A DNA stretch of 64,000 nucleotides. It comes from Zygnema cylindricum. Taxonomy: Eukaryota > Streptophyta > Zygnematophyceae > Zygnematales > Zygnemataceae. The notes below the pieces were generated by a model. The model worked only from the letters and a program-made list of their open reading frames with translations, had not been told where the DNA came from and did not search any database. Positions 31,830-42,572 of this stretch are shown piece after piece. Location: assembly GCA_037447655.1 (NCBI GenBank), contig JBBHKE010002568.1, positions 194,711 to 258,710 on the forward strand. The letters are read 5' to 3'. A program made the translations under genes and the position numbers. The first letter of the stretch is position 1. Every line of letters starts with the position of its first letter.

Positions 31830-32469
31830 CATAGTTCAAAAGTAGGTGAAAGTAGGCCCATACAGTATGCCTATTGTATGCAAAACATACAATATGCCCT
31901 TAAGACCCATATTGTATTGGTCGAAAAATGAAAAAAAAGGTTAAGAGGGTTGAGTTGCACATCGATCGATAGAGAATTAAACGGCATGTCTAAATTTTGA
32001 AAAAAAATCGGACAAAAAATATTTTTTCTGTGAATTTTGAGGTGTTTTTTATTTCAACCGTCAGATTTGGACGATCGGACGGTCTCTGATCAAAGTAGCG
32101 ATCTTAAGAAGATCACATGAAAAGCCTATAACACAACTTACGATAGGACTATTTGTCATATTAGCGTCTGCAATTTTGAAGACCACACTAAATAAAGCCT
32201 CAAATTGACCAACCAGGTTGCCCGTCCGCGTTTTTTTTTTTTTTTCCGGGTTTTTTTTCCGGCGGAATGTCATCCTACGCCGCGTCAGTTCGCTAAAATA
32301 TTTCGTCAGGTGGCCTGCGCTGTACTATGATCATACGTCATATTCGTACGATCGTACAAGAGTGTCCGCAACTCACACCCATACAATATGCCTACTCTAC
32401 GCGAGTTTAGTGCCAAGTTTTGTGCGCCTACCAAAGGCCTACCATAAAAACGCCTACTTTTGAACTATG
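31830..32469. mobile_element. MITE I, 640 bp, with AAT flanks
   Basis: Terminal inverted repeats CATAGTTCAAAAGTAGG at both ends, with matching TAGGCC and CATACA.TATGCC blocks further in. Flanked by AAT (31827-31829 and 32470-32472), a possible 3-bp duplication. Non-coding. Superfamily is uncertain; a 3-bp duplication would suit PIF/Harbinger although AAT is not its usual target. Confidence 0.7.
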
Positions 32470-32811
32470 AATAGTAGTTAATATTCGCCCGTGTATTCGT
32501 CCAGGTGTAGCGATTCTACGGGTTCTGTGATGGTGAACTCACCTCCATGACGCGGGTCCACTATTACAGAGGCGGATGGCGCGACTGCTTCGCGGATGAA
32601 GACCAAATTGAATCGGACGGTATATGTTTTCTCCCGTATCCTTGGAGCATCGTATTCTTATTTTCTGTAATGGTGTTTTTCAAAAAACTCACGAAAAAAT
32701 AGTACCGCGTGTTACGAGCAAGTATCAAATTTATGTAATATACCTCAATTTTCGTCTGATGTGGCTACGCCCTAATGCTATCCGTACAATTGCAGGGGCC
32801 TCTTGATGGTA

Positions 32812-33010
32812 CACCGCGAATTGTTATTAGCGGTGAGAAATTATTAGTGTAAAGAAAAAATTAGCGTCATTCATTCTAATTTAGTGCTAGGAGACGTGGC
32901 AAATTATGGTCCACGTCCTTAAATAGTGTAGTTTATTCTATTTAAGGTATTAATGTCAATTTTTTGGGGTGCCGATATAGAGTTCATAACGCTAATAACG
33001 ATTCGCGGTG
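32812..33010. mobile_element. MITE F1 (199 bp), TA flanked
   Basis: Inverted ends CACCGCGAATTGTTATTAGCG and CACCGCGAATCGTTATTAGCG, with TA on each side (32810-32811, 33011-33012). The end sequences match the large F element. Non-coding. Confidence 0.85.
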
Positions 33011-33795
33011 TAGTGTTGGGTATCGAGGACCATTTGTCGATATTCGATATATATCGAATTTCAGGTACCCGATAATCAATATATCGCTTCAATATATCGA
33101 AAAGCTAAATATCGCGATATATCGTATCGTCAATATATCGAGACTTTTTAAAACAAAAAATTATAACTATTTTTGCTACTGCTGCTAGAACTAATGTTGT
33201 TGCAGCTGGTAGTAAATATCCGGAAGCATTTAAGTGTCATTATCCTCTTCACCTCCCATGCTTCCTCCCATCCTTTGGGAATCCATTGAGAAAACTAAAA
33301 GTGTAAGCTTTCTATAATATTAGTCGTTGGAAATGGATAAGCCGTAATGGCTACCAATCTGCAGATTGGTAGATGCCTGCAAAAATGCCTACAGATTGGT
33401 AGGTATTCCTGCCTGAAAGCATGAAAAGAACAGTCTGCAATTTTTTTTTCAGATTTACTTTGACTTAATTAGTGTGACCTTTTCGTATGTGAAATCTCTA
33501 CGTACTAAATAATTAATAATATGAATTACGGTATTATTACTTTTTTGTCGGTTACATTTTGCGGCGTCTTCCTTTAAGTCACGGAACAAAAATCACGTCG
33601 TACGTCGTGTATCAAACAATTTGTCTTCATCGCTAAAATAAAATATTAAATTTATAAAATACTATATATCGCGATATATATCGCGATAATTTTTGTTGGT
33701 CTCGGTGCGATTTATCGAGAAGTTTGCTCGATCGATATTCGATATATCGAATATCGAGATTATCGCGAAACGAAATTACCCGATACCCAACACTA
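33011..33795. mobile_element. hAT-like MITE G2, no clear target duplication
   Basis: 785 bp with inverted ends TAGTGTTGGGTATCG. Related to G1 at the termini and in the subterminal phrase TTTGTTGGTCTCGG. Its repeat motif is TATCGATAT/ATATCG instead of ATCGGT. No 8-bp duplication is visible. Both outer neighbours are F-type ends that share its terminal TA. Confidence 0.8.
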
Positions 33796-35316
33796 CACCG
33801 TGAATAGCGTAATGAAACAATTAGCGTACTTTACAGTAAATTGGGTTTTTTAGGGTACACAATGATACTAATTTATCATTAAGGGTGAACTTCCATTAGA
33901 GGAAATGTGGGGTTGTTTACTGGATGCCGTACGATTTCGTACAGATTCGTACCATTTTTTTTTTCAGACGAAACATGACGAAACATGTCTACTGGATGGC
34001 TCCAATATTATAGGCGTAAATGTCGACCGTTGGATTTTTCACTTTTTTAGATTCGCGAAGCAATCACGCACATCGTCTAGTGTGAAGAGACTCTCCTGGG
34101 GAGGAGAGTTTCTTCACACTGGTCGCGTACCATTAGTACATGTGAAAACTATAAAAAAATCCACCACGAACAGGCAATGTGAATCGAACACGTCGCACAC
34201 GCCATGTGCCTTCCGCCACGGTGCATGAAGGTCGACCGAAATATCTTCGCACGCTCCTTCTGACATCCGCTGACCTTAAAAGTTTGCGGCGCCTTTTTGA
34301 CATTCCGTTCCGAAATTTTGATTTTCAATTTCAAAATTAAAATCTGGTCGCGAATAAAATATACCATAATTGATGCTAATTAAGAATTTGAAATTAAACA
34401 AAAATAAAGGTGTATTCTAATTTCGGCATTATGCTAATTTGGGAACAGCAAAAATGGAATATTCGCCGTACGATTATATACATTACACCGCGAATCGTAA
34501 TTAGAGTAAATTACTCTAATTCGGTCAGCCGAAATTTCGACTCATCACATGAAATAGTAAATGATTATAATTTTTAATTACCCATTAAAGTAAAGTTTAA
34601 TTAGCGTTTTTAATTTAATATAGGTTCGTTTAAATAGTGTGATTACGGACGACTCTGACCGTAGAAGTAATTATTAAGTAAAAAAATACAAATAATGATT
34701 TACAGGCCAAGCATCAACTACAAACCACGAGTGCAAACGTCATAGTGACGATAACAGACGTTTTGCCAAATTCGCAATTATTACCTTATTTACGCGAGGA
34801 TACGCCAAATTAGAGTACTTAAATAAATTAGAGTAAACTTCATAGTTGAAACAACTCGATCACATAAATTAGCGTTCATTACTCAATTTTATTTTTTTAT
34901 TTTTTGTACTCTGATTTTTTCATTACTCTAATTACGATTCGAGATGCAGTATATATGTATCCGTACTAAATATTATAAATCGTACGCCGTCGTGAAATTT
35001 AAATAACCGTACATATCAGACTAATTTACGTGTCAAAATAATCAAGTTTTTTTAGCACAAGTTCCTATGCGTGCGCGTCTGATTAATTCATTTTTTGTGA
35101 ATTTTTCACTTGAAAAGGAACATTTATGTACGGTCTAACATCGACCGTACACCACACTATTAATATCTTATTATACTTTCGTTCTCTTACGCTATTTTGT
35201 AAGGTACCTTAATTAACGACAAGGAAAAACTAAAATCATGTATCTTATTTGAAGAAAAAAATCAAAATTTTAAGAACCCAAATTAGTTACTTTGACACTA
35301 ATAACGATTCGCGATG
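33796..35316. mobile_element. F-type element F1b holding F3
   Basis: Left end CACCGTGAATAGCGTAATG, right end CTAATAACGATTCGCGATG, with TA on both sides (33794-33795, 35317-35318). The interior is mostly unassigned AT-rich sequence plus nested F3. A small dyad at 34080-34130 (AGTGTGAAGAGACTCTCC and its near complement) was noted. Assignment as one element is inferred from its ends. Confidence 0.6.
34486..34946. mobile_element. MITE F3, deletion derivative of the large F element
   Basis: 461 bp. The left 200 bp match 47810-48010 and the right 120 bp match 57230-57348 of the large F, including TAGAGTAAACTTCATAGTTGA. Left TA is present at 34484-34485; the right TA has become CA. The coding interior is gone. 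Confidence 0.85.
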
Positions 35317-35652
35317 TACACCGCCAATCACTATTAGCGTAATGTACGCTAATTCGGTCCGTTTTTTTTTTTCTCTCCAATAGCGTAGCTTATTCTATAT
35401 TTTTTTGTACGCCTATTAGGGTTATGTTCCAAGTACCTCACAAAACGAAAAAACGTTGTCGATTAAATAGTCGGGTGTCTAGTAGGTGTCAGACCGTACA
35501 AAATTGTACCTTTTTAATGAAAAAGTATATTTAATGAGTTTTAGTAACCACGCACGCATGGGAATATGCGCTCTAAAGAGGAGATAAAATCGAGTTGTCA
35601 AATATCACGTCCGCACATATTCGTCCAACAACCACGTCTCGACTGTGTGGAC

Positions 35653-36716
35653 TGCAACTTTGGGACCTCCATAGGACCTCAGAGTAGGCAGCTCACACGA
35701 AGCCTCTAGGATAACCCTGACCCCTTTGTCTTTCAACACTAATAACTGCCACCCTAGCAAACAAAAACTCTGACCATTTTCAATCTTGTGAAGGCAAGAC
35801 TCCTCTGAGTCAATAGCAAAAAAAATCTATGAATTTGCTCCCTTGAGCAGTGAGTTATGGAGGGTCAAAGTTGACCTTTTGTATAGAAGCTCTCTGGGAG
35901 AGAGGATCATATCTCCTAATTTTTTCTAAGTCCTATCCCTCTCTTAAACTCTATCTACTGATGTACGACACCAATCCTATTACATTGGCGTACACAAAAG
36001 TACAGTTGCCTGTGTACTTTATGTACGGATATTGTACAACATTGTCTAATTGTCGACACATGTCATATTCGGATTCGGTCCCGTAATCCTCGGAGATGCC
36101 GCGATCCAATGTAATCGTGCCACGTGTCAACCGATGTGGCGATGACCACAAACCGCCGAGAATCTCTTCCGCGATCTCGGCTTTCTTTTCAACCGTCCGA
36201 TTGAATGCAGATTTCAATCGTAGCCATCATAAATGCTTGTGCGATATTTGTTTCGTAAAAGAAACAAAATGCGCGGTACTCGTTTTTTATCCATACCGTA
36301 ATCCGTACTTTTACATAACTGGATCTATGTATCCGTAAACATCCGCCTTTAAATGAATTTTCCTACGTGGCAACATTTAAATAAATATCAAATCCTCTAG
36401 TATATCATTCTGTGTAGACTTAACGGATATGTCTACCGGCTACCGGCGGTCTGACGGTCGGCAGGTACCAGGATCAAATCCTTGTTTAGACATACTCATT
36501 TTAGCAAATAAACCTACCTATCCGTTAATCAGCTAATATATTTCCCATAGACCTCTGGATAGCCTAGGCAGCCATGGCTCTAGCTTCCTCTCCAACTTCT
36601 TAGTGACTGCAACAAGTATGGGAGTTGGAGAGAGAAGTTAGAGGCAGACTGCCTCGGCTTCTTTATGTATTCCAATTTAGACCTAGAAAATAATAAAAGA
36701 ACCATCGATTTTTACA
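35653..36716 (-). repeat. A2 3' LTR
   Basis: 1064 bp. Matches the A2 5' LTR, the A3 LTR and the A4 LTR along its length. Confidence 0.9.
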
Positions 36717-36749
36717 CTCCCCTTATTTTCTAGTCAATCTTTAATTTCA

Positions 36750-38476
36750 GACCACACTTCTCCCTGCAAAAAATTAGCTTAGGGTAAGGCACAGGTTTGG
36801 TCATCATATCTCCTACCATCTCGCTATCTGGACGATACTCTAAACTCATTATTTTGTTTTATACCTTCTCTCTAACAAAGCTGAGTCTAATGTCCATGTG
36901 TTTAGCTTTAAAATGATGTTTAGGATTGGCTGAAATAGCGATTGCTGCCTGATTATCACAAAAAAATTTATGCAAACCACACTTAAGGTGACCAGCTCAC
37001 CAAGCAAAGACTTGACCCACATCAATTATTTTACAGCAGAGCAAGAGGCCATATACTCAACCTCGATGGTGGACTGAGCAATAACCTTTTGCTGATTGCT
37101 ACTCTAACAGCAAGCCCCATCACCCACATATAATACATATCCAGAAGTACATCTCCTCATCGGAGCATCACCCTAACTAGCATCACTCCAAGTAGTGAGG
37201 TCAGTATTCTCCCCACCCAAATGCAACCATATATCCCTAGTTCCTATCAAATATCTAAGGACTCTCTTAGCTGCCTCCCAATCCTTCTTAGTGGGAGCAT
37301 TTAGACTTCTATTCACCACTTCTACTGCTAAAGCTAAATCCGGCCGCGGTCAATTTATAAAATAGATTAGGCTTCCCACTACTTGCTGATAAGGATTAGT
37401 CTGCATGAACTTATGTTCTTCAAGACTTAATTCCTTGTCTAAGACTATGACTCCTTCTTCCTCACTCCACTCACTTCGCTTCTTTAACTCCATTAGTGGT
37501 GTATAACTATTAGTTTTATCCTTCTGAATTTTTTCCAGCATGTTCCGTATTGCTTTCTTTTGAGTCAATCTTATAATATTTCTTTCTCGGTCTTTTTCTA
37601 CTCTAATTCCCAAAATATATTTTGCTTCCCCCATATCTTTCATTTCAAATCTCCCCTTAAGATCGGTTTTCAGTTTATTATTTTTTTTCATTGGTTTACT
37701 TAAAATAAGCAAATCATCAACATAAATTGCAATAAATATAACACCTTCCTCATCTTCGAAAACATAGATTGAGTGATCTGAGCTGATCGAAATATATCCC
37801 AGACCGGTAAGAAACTCATCAAGCTTCTTATTCCACTGTCGAGGCGCCTGTTTCAAACCATAAATAGATTTAATCAGCCGGCATACCTTACTCTCCTCTC
37901 CTTCCTCCACAAAACCTTCGGGTTGTCCCATGAAGATCTCCTCTTCCAATTCTCCATGCAAAAAGGTTGTCTTGATGTCCATCTGGTGCACCTCCATGTC
38001 TTCCATTGCTGCCAGACTGAGAAGTATGCGGACGTAGGGAAATCTGACGATCGGGGCAAAGGTTTCCTCGTAGTCGATTCCTTCTTTCTGTGTAAATCTT
38101 TTTGCCAATAATCGAGCTTTGTATGCTCAATGGTGTTATCCGAGTTTAGTTTTAATTTGAAAACCCACTTACAACCGATTGGTTTTCGGTTAGGTGCACA
38201 GTCCACGAGTTCCCAAGTATCGGCTGCCATAATTGAGGCCATCTCCTCATTAATGGCTTTCTTCCACCAGTTCTTTTCTTGACAAGTCATTGCCTCTCCA
38301 TAAGTTTGAGGTTCATCTTGATGAGGTAGTTTTGTTACCTTGTTATTAACCTGTTTTTCTTGCAATCTTTTGCTACTTCCCCTTCCCCCCTCAAAATTTG
38401 TGGCTGGAATAGATGGCTTCTTTTGGGTTTTTTTTAACAATCTCGGCTTCTCCCCTATCCCTTGATTCCGAATCAA
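36750..38476 (-). pseudogene. Copia A2 reverse transcriptase and RNase H
   Basis: RT begins near 38310 with NEEMASIMAADTWELVDCA and CKWVFKLKLN. After a frame change at about 38110 it reads AKRFTQKEGIDYEETFAP, MEVHQMDIKTTFLHGELEEEIFM, IKSIYGLKQAPRQWNKK and AIYVDDLLILSK (catalytic DD). The 38108-37350 frame is open for 252 codons to VGSLIYFIN. RNase H follows at 37330-36750 in broken frames, with remnants of SDASYGDAPMRRCTSGYVLY and EAEYMAS. It is one of the better preserved RTs here but lacks an intact frame from gag to RNase H. Confidence 0.88.
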
Positions 38477-39560
38477 TTTCCATCACGTCTTCCGCTTCGG
38501 GTAGAGTTGTCACTGGAGTTTCCTCAGTCGAGTCCTTTTCGGTCTGATTTGTACCTGCAAAAATGTCATCTTCTCTAAAACCAAGATAGTTAGGAAGCTC
38601 AAAGTCATCGAAATTTCCTGACTTAAATCTGATTTTTACTGACTTTGTATACTTGAAGGGATCCACAGACTTTCGTTCATCCATAACTACTAGATGCTTT
38701 ACTTTGATTATATCTTCCCTTTTTAGATGGTAAAATCTATATCCTTTAACATCCTCATCATATCCTAATAAGTATCCCAGTTTTCCTTTAGGATCTAGCT
38801 TCTAATTAGACCGATCTGTATCTAGAGTGAATACTTGACTGCCGAAAACCTTTAAGTGAATATGTCTGGTTTTCAGCCGGTCCATCTCTCATAGGGTGTT
38901 TGATCTTTTATAGCCGAGGTAAGAACTCTATTTTTGAGGTAATGAGCACAGTTCATTGCTTCTGCCCAAAACCTTTTTCCTATCTTCTTATCCGACAACA
39001 TACTTCATGCACTATCACTTAGTGTCCTATTTAATCGTTTAGCTACCCCATTCTGTTCCGAATTTTCTAGAACTGTCTTTTGGTGTTAAACTCCATTTTC
39101 CCTCAGAAATTCCTCAAACTGGTTAGAAGTATACTCTCCACCATTGTCACTCCTTACTCTCTTGATTGAAGTTTCATGGAGTTTTTCGCTCCATGCTTTA
39201 TATTGTCTAAAACAACCCTGAGCTTCTGACTTGTTTTTCAAAAAATACACCCTGACAAACCGAGACTAATCATGAGTGATAGTCATCATAAATCTCTTCC
39301 CCCCTTGTGAGGGCACTTTGGCCAGTCCCCAAATTTCTGTATGTACTATATCTAGGATTTTTTCTCCCTTATAGGTGGCTGTTTTGGGAAAGGGTAATCT
39401 GTGTGCTTTCCCTTTAGCACACCCACTACAATCATTTAGATTCTTACTCTCACTAAACTGAATCCCTTCCACTACTCCCATCTTTTTCATCTCTCTTAGC
39501 TTATCTAGATTCACATGCCCAAGCCTCTTATGCCACATCATAATGTCATGAACACCACCA
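38391..39560 (-). pseudogene. Copia A2 GAG-pre-integrase, integrase and linker
   Basis: The frame at 39541-39266 reads MWHKRLGHVNLDKLREMKK and later CSGCAKGKAHRLPFP, the HHCC zinc-binding module, followed by the core start with DIVHTEIWG. The SDNGGEYTSNQFEEFLREN and QNGVAKRLNRT blocks lie at 39000-39170 with stops. The linker at 38684-38391 reads MDERKSVDPFKYTKSVKIRF, then an acidic stretch. Integrase would catalyse strand transfer of element cDNA. The broken frames exclude activity. Confidence 0.85.
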
Positions 39561-39562
39561 TA

Positions 39563-39945
39563 TTAAAGCTTCTTCTTTTCATTGCTTAAAATCAGCCTAA
39601 ACATCCCTTGGCTACCTTTTTCAGCAGTGAAATAGATTTCCTCCTCAAAACTGTCAGTAAAGACTCCTTTCCTTTTGCTAGTATCAAAACCTTTATCATC
39701 TAATACAGACGTAGAGATGAGGTTTTTGTTCAGCTCCGGAATAAACAATACATCGCAGAATGTAACTATGGATGTGTTTCCTTCTACTAACACTTTCAGA
39801 TCTACCGATCCTACAAGAGTAGTAGTGACTATCCTCCCATCCCCGTACTCTATCTCTACGGTAGGAATCTTTCTTATCTTAGTGAACAGGTGTTTATCCT
39901 TACACATGTGCATGGAGGCACCTGAATCTACAATCTAGCGTGCTT
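39563..39945 (-). pseudogene. Copia A2 aspartic protease
   Basis: The active site reads IVDSGASMHMC, with DSGA intact, but the preceding Trp codon (WIVDSGAS in A3) is a TAG stop. Downstream, KDKHLFTKIRKIPTVEIEYGDGR, VLFIPELNKNLIS and EKGSQGMFRLILS match other copies over 116 open codons. This enzyme processes Gag-Pol. Confidence 0.88.
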
Positions 39946-40099
39946 CACCTTTCAATCCAAGCATATTTCTGCTTTCGTGGAATTTCTACCTCGTTTGTCG
40001 CTTCCAACTCCTCATCCAATAGGAGCTTATTGTCTTCGTCTTTGGATTCCACCTCATGTACCTTTGTCATAAGTGCCTTTTTCTTTCCTCTCAGGGTTA

Positions 40100-41058
40100 C
40101 ACCGGTCTACCCCTCCTTTAACCGAAGCTCGGTTAGCTTAGTGCACTCCGCCATATAGTGACCTGGTTTCTTACATAAATGACATAAACCCTTGGGAGCC
40201 CTTGGTGCGAACTCGTCGGTCTGATTTTTCTGCTCCCCTCCTCAGTAATTTCCGACCGGTCTCCAAGAATCCTTGTTCCTCCAATCGGTCCTAGCTGCCA
40301 AGGCTTGCCCGCTCTTTCCTCCCCTTCGGATCTCAATTGTATTCTCCCGAACGAGAATCATTCCTACCACTGAGTTCCTTATCCACCTTGAGTGCGGCAA
40401 GTCCTGCACACGCTTGACTATGTTCTTGAACTCATCGGGTAACTTCCTCAGTAGACAATTAACCTTTTCTTTTTCACTAAATTTTTTTTCAAGCATTCTC
40501 TAGCTCTTTGAATAGTGTAGCAAGCTCATTGCAAAAATCCAACATCTTCCCCCCTTTGTATACATTTTCCTTAAATTTCTGATAAGCCAACTGTTGTTGG
40601 TGAATCGTACCACTTTGGTACATCTCTATGAAATCCATCCAAAGATCGGATGCCCTTTCTACCTGCAAAAGAGGACATGCAAGTCCTTGAGTAAGATGGC
40701 GGAAGATGAATTGCTTTGCCGCCATATTGTTCAAGTCCCAGGCATCAGTATCATTCTCCTCGTTCTTCAGAATAGGTGACATAAATGCTGAACCAGTTGC
40801 TATTGGTGTGGTCGTTTCTTTCTCCTTTCCTTTGTCCACCACCTCACCTTCCTTTGTCTCCTCCGTTGAAGATGGATCTGCATCTCTAGTGAATCTGCCT
40901 CCTGTAAACCCTGGGGGTATCCGAAGAATAGATGGACGCCTCACCCGTCCACTTACTATTCCCCAAATCGGTTTCTCACATAGAGCTCCTCTCATCATAC
41001 TTTCTCAGTATATGAAACCATCTCCATTGAATATGGGCACCCTAGATGTTGGGCCCAT
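40100..41058 (-). pseudogene. Copia A2 gag, start codon in the primer site
   Basis: ATG at 41058 lies inside the primer-binding site: MGPTSRVPIFNGDGF, then a TGA where A3 has Trp. The 40998-40489 frame covers the UBN2 capsid domain (NNMAAKQFIFRHLTQGL, YQSGTIHQQQLAYQKFKENVYKGG). A frame change follows, then KVNCLLRKLPDEFKNI. The knuckle at about 40130-40190 reads CHLCKKPGHYMAEC. Gag forms the particle and binds RNA. Confidence 0.85.
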
Positions 41059-41062
41059 ATTC
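41050..41062 (-). other. A2 primer-binding site containing the gag ATG
   Basis: GAATATGGGCCCA directly follows the LTR end GTTGCA. TATGGGCCCA pairs with the anticodon arm of initiator tRNA-Met. The ATG within it is the first codon of gag. Confidence 0.8.
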
Positions 41063-42128
41063 TGCAACTTTGAGACCTCCATAAGACCTCAGAGTAGGCA
41101 GCTCACACGAAGCCTCTAGGATAACCCTGACCCCTTTGTCTTTTAGCACTAATAATTGCCACCCTGGCAAACAAAAACTCTGACCACCTTCACCCTTGTG
41201 AAGGCAAAACTCCCCTGAGTCGATAGCAAAAAGAATCTTTGAATTTTCTCCACTGAGCAGTGAGGTAAAGAGGGTCAAAGTTGACCTTTTGTATAGAAGC
41301 TCTATGGGAGAGAGGGTCCTATCTACCATTTTTTTCTAAGTCCTATCCCTCTCTAAAACTCTATCTATTGATGTACTGCACCAAACATATTACACTGCCG
41401 TACACAAAAGTACAGCTGCCGGTGTACTTTATGTACGGATATTGTACGACATGGCCTAATTGTCGACACATGTCATATTCGGATTCGGTCCCGTAATCCT
41501 TGGAGATGGCGCGATCCAACGTAATCGTGCCAAGTTTCTTCTGATGTGGCGATGACCACAAACCGCCGAGAATCACTTCCGCGATCTCGGCTTTCTTTTC
41601 GGCCGTCTGATTGAATGCAGATTTCAATCGTAGCCGTCATAAATGCTTGTGCGATATTTGTTTCGTAAAAGAAACAAAATGCGCGGTACTCGTTTCTTAT
41701 CCATACTGTACTCCGTACTTTTACATAACTGGATTTATGTATCCGTAAACATCCGCCTTTAAATGAATTTTCCTACGTGGCAACATTTAAATAAATATCA
41801 AACCTTCTAGTATATATCATTCTGTGTAGACTTAACGGATATGTCTACCGACTACCGGCGGTCTGACGGTCGGCAAGTACCAGGATCAAATCCTGGTTTC
41901 GACATACTCCTTTTAGCAAATAAACCTACCTATACGTAAATCAACTAATATATTTCCTGTAAACCTCTGGATAGCCTAGGTAGCCATGGCTCTAGCTTCC
42001 CCTCCAACTTCTAACTGACTGCAACAAGTATGGGAGTTGGAGAGAGAAGTTAGAGGCAGACTACCTTAGTTTCTTTATGTATTCCAATTTAGACCTAGAA
42101 AATAATAAAAGAACCTTCGATTTCTACA
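41063..42128 (-). repeat. A2 5' LTR
   Basis: 1066 bp, TGTAGAAATCGAAGG to AGTTGCA on the minus strand. It carries a GAAAGCTAGAGCCATGG-type block also present in family B LTRs. Confidence 0.9.
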
Positions 42129-42433
42129 AGAACGTACGATTTGTGTACTATTTGTCAGATTTTGTACCAATACCTATATTAGTGTAAGCATGTTTGCGAC
42201 AGACATTTTTTTTTTAAAGACCCAAATTATAATTTTTAAACATGTAGAATGTATGTTTTTTTTCAAAATTTTCAAATTCTTAATTAGCGTAAACCACGGT
42301 AATTATTCATGTACGCTAAAGAAACTTCTCCGCTAATAGCGATTGGCGGTGTAGCTGTCTGAAATTATACGTTTTGTACATTGTAACAGGGTTACAGAAT
42401 TGGGTACTTAGTAGTTAGGGCTAGGCTGCTATA

Positions 42434-42519
42434 GTTGCGATTTCAGAGCAGCGCAGTTGCGATGCCAGAGCAGAGCAGCTGCGATTCCAGACCAGCGCAG
42501 CATAGCAGCATAGCAACTT
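42434..42519. repeat. 22-bp minisatellite next to assembly gap
   Basis: Three 22-bp units of the form GTTGCGATTTCAGAGCAGCGCA at 42434, 42456 and 42478, then a diverged partial unit that ends at the Ns. Confidence 0.85.
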
Positions 42520-42529
42520 NNNNNNNNNN
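42520..42529. other. Assembly gap (10 N)
   Basis: Ten N bases between a minisatellite and the truncated end of copia A3. True gap length is unknown. About 40 bp after it (42530-42572) match neither neighbour. Confidence 0.99.
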
Positions 42530-42572
42530 TAATATACACCCACTACCCCGAACGACAACCTCATCGGACTTG

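Larger units (their letters stand above)
35653..42128 (-). mobile_element. Complete copia A2 element
   Basis: 6476 bp with LTRs at 35653-36716 (3') and 41063-42128 (5'), running TGTAGAAATCGAAGG to GTTGCA on the minus strand. They are roughly nine-tenths identical by eye, so this is a fairly old insertion. The primer site is RC of 41050-41062 (GAATATGGGCCCA) and the polypurine tract is RC of 36717-36735 (AGAAAATAAGGGGAG). It carries gag, protease, integrase, RT and RNase H, all with stops or frame changes. Flanks TGGAC and AGAAC do not form a clean duplication. Confidence 0.9.
35319..42351. mobile_element. MITE F2, split by copia A2
   Basis: Inverted ends CACCGCCAATCACTATTAGCG and CACCGCCAATCGCTATTAGCG, with TA at 35317-35318 and 42352-42353. 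Without A2 (35653-42128) it is about 557 bp, AT rich and non-coding. Confidence 0.8.

Noticed and set aside
32041-32280. Possible gene with CCGTCAGATTTGG and CGATCGGACGG words
   Set aside because: These words are common in plant MITE interiors and the region lies within MITE I.
33003-33803. 8-bp target duplication for G2
   Set aside because: The flanks (TCGCGGTG and CACCGTGA) are inverted relatives derived from F ends, not a direct repeat.
35648-42133. Clean 5-bp duplication around A2
   Set aside because: TGGAC versus AGAAC share only three of five bases, so it is not claimed.
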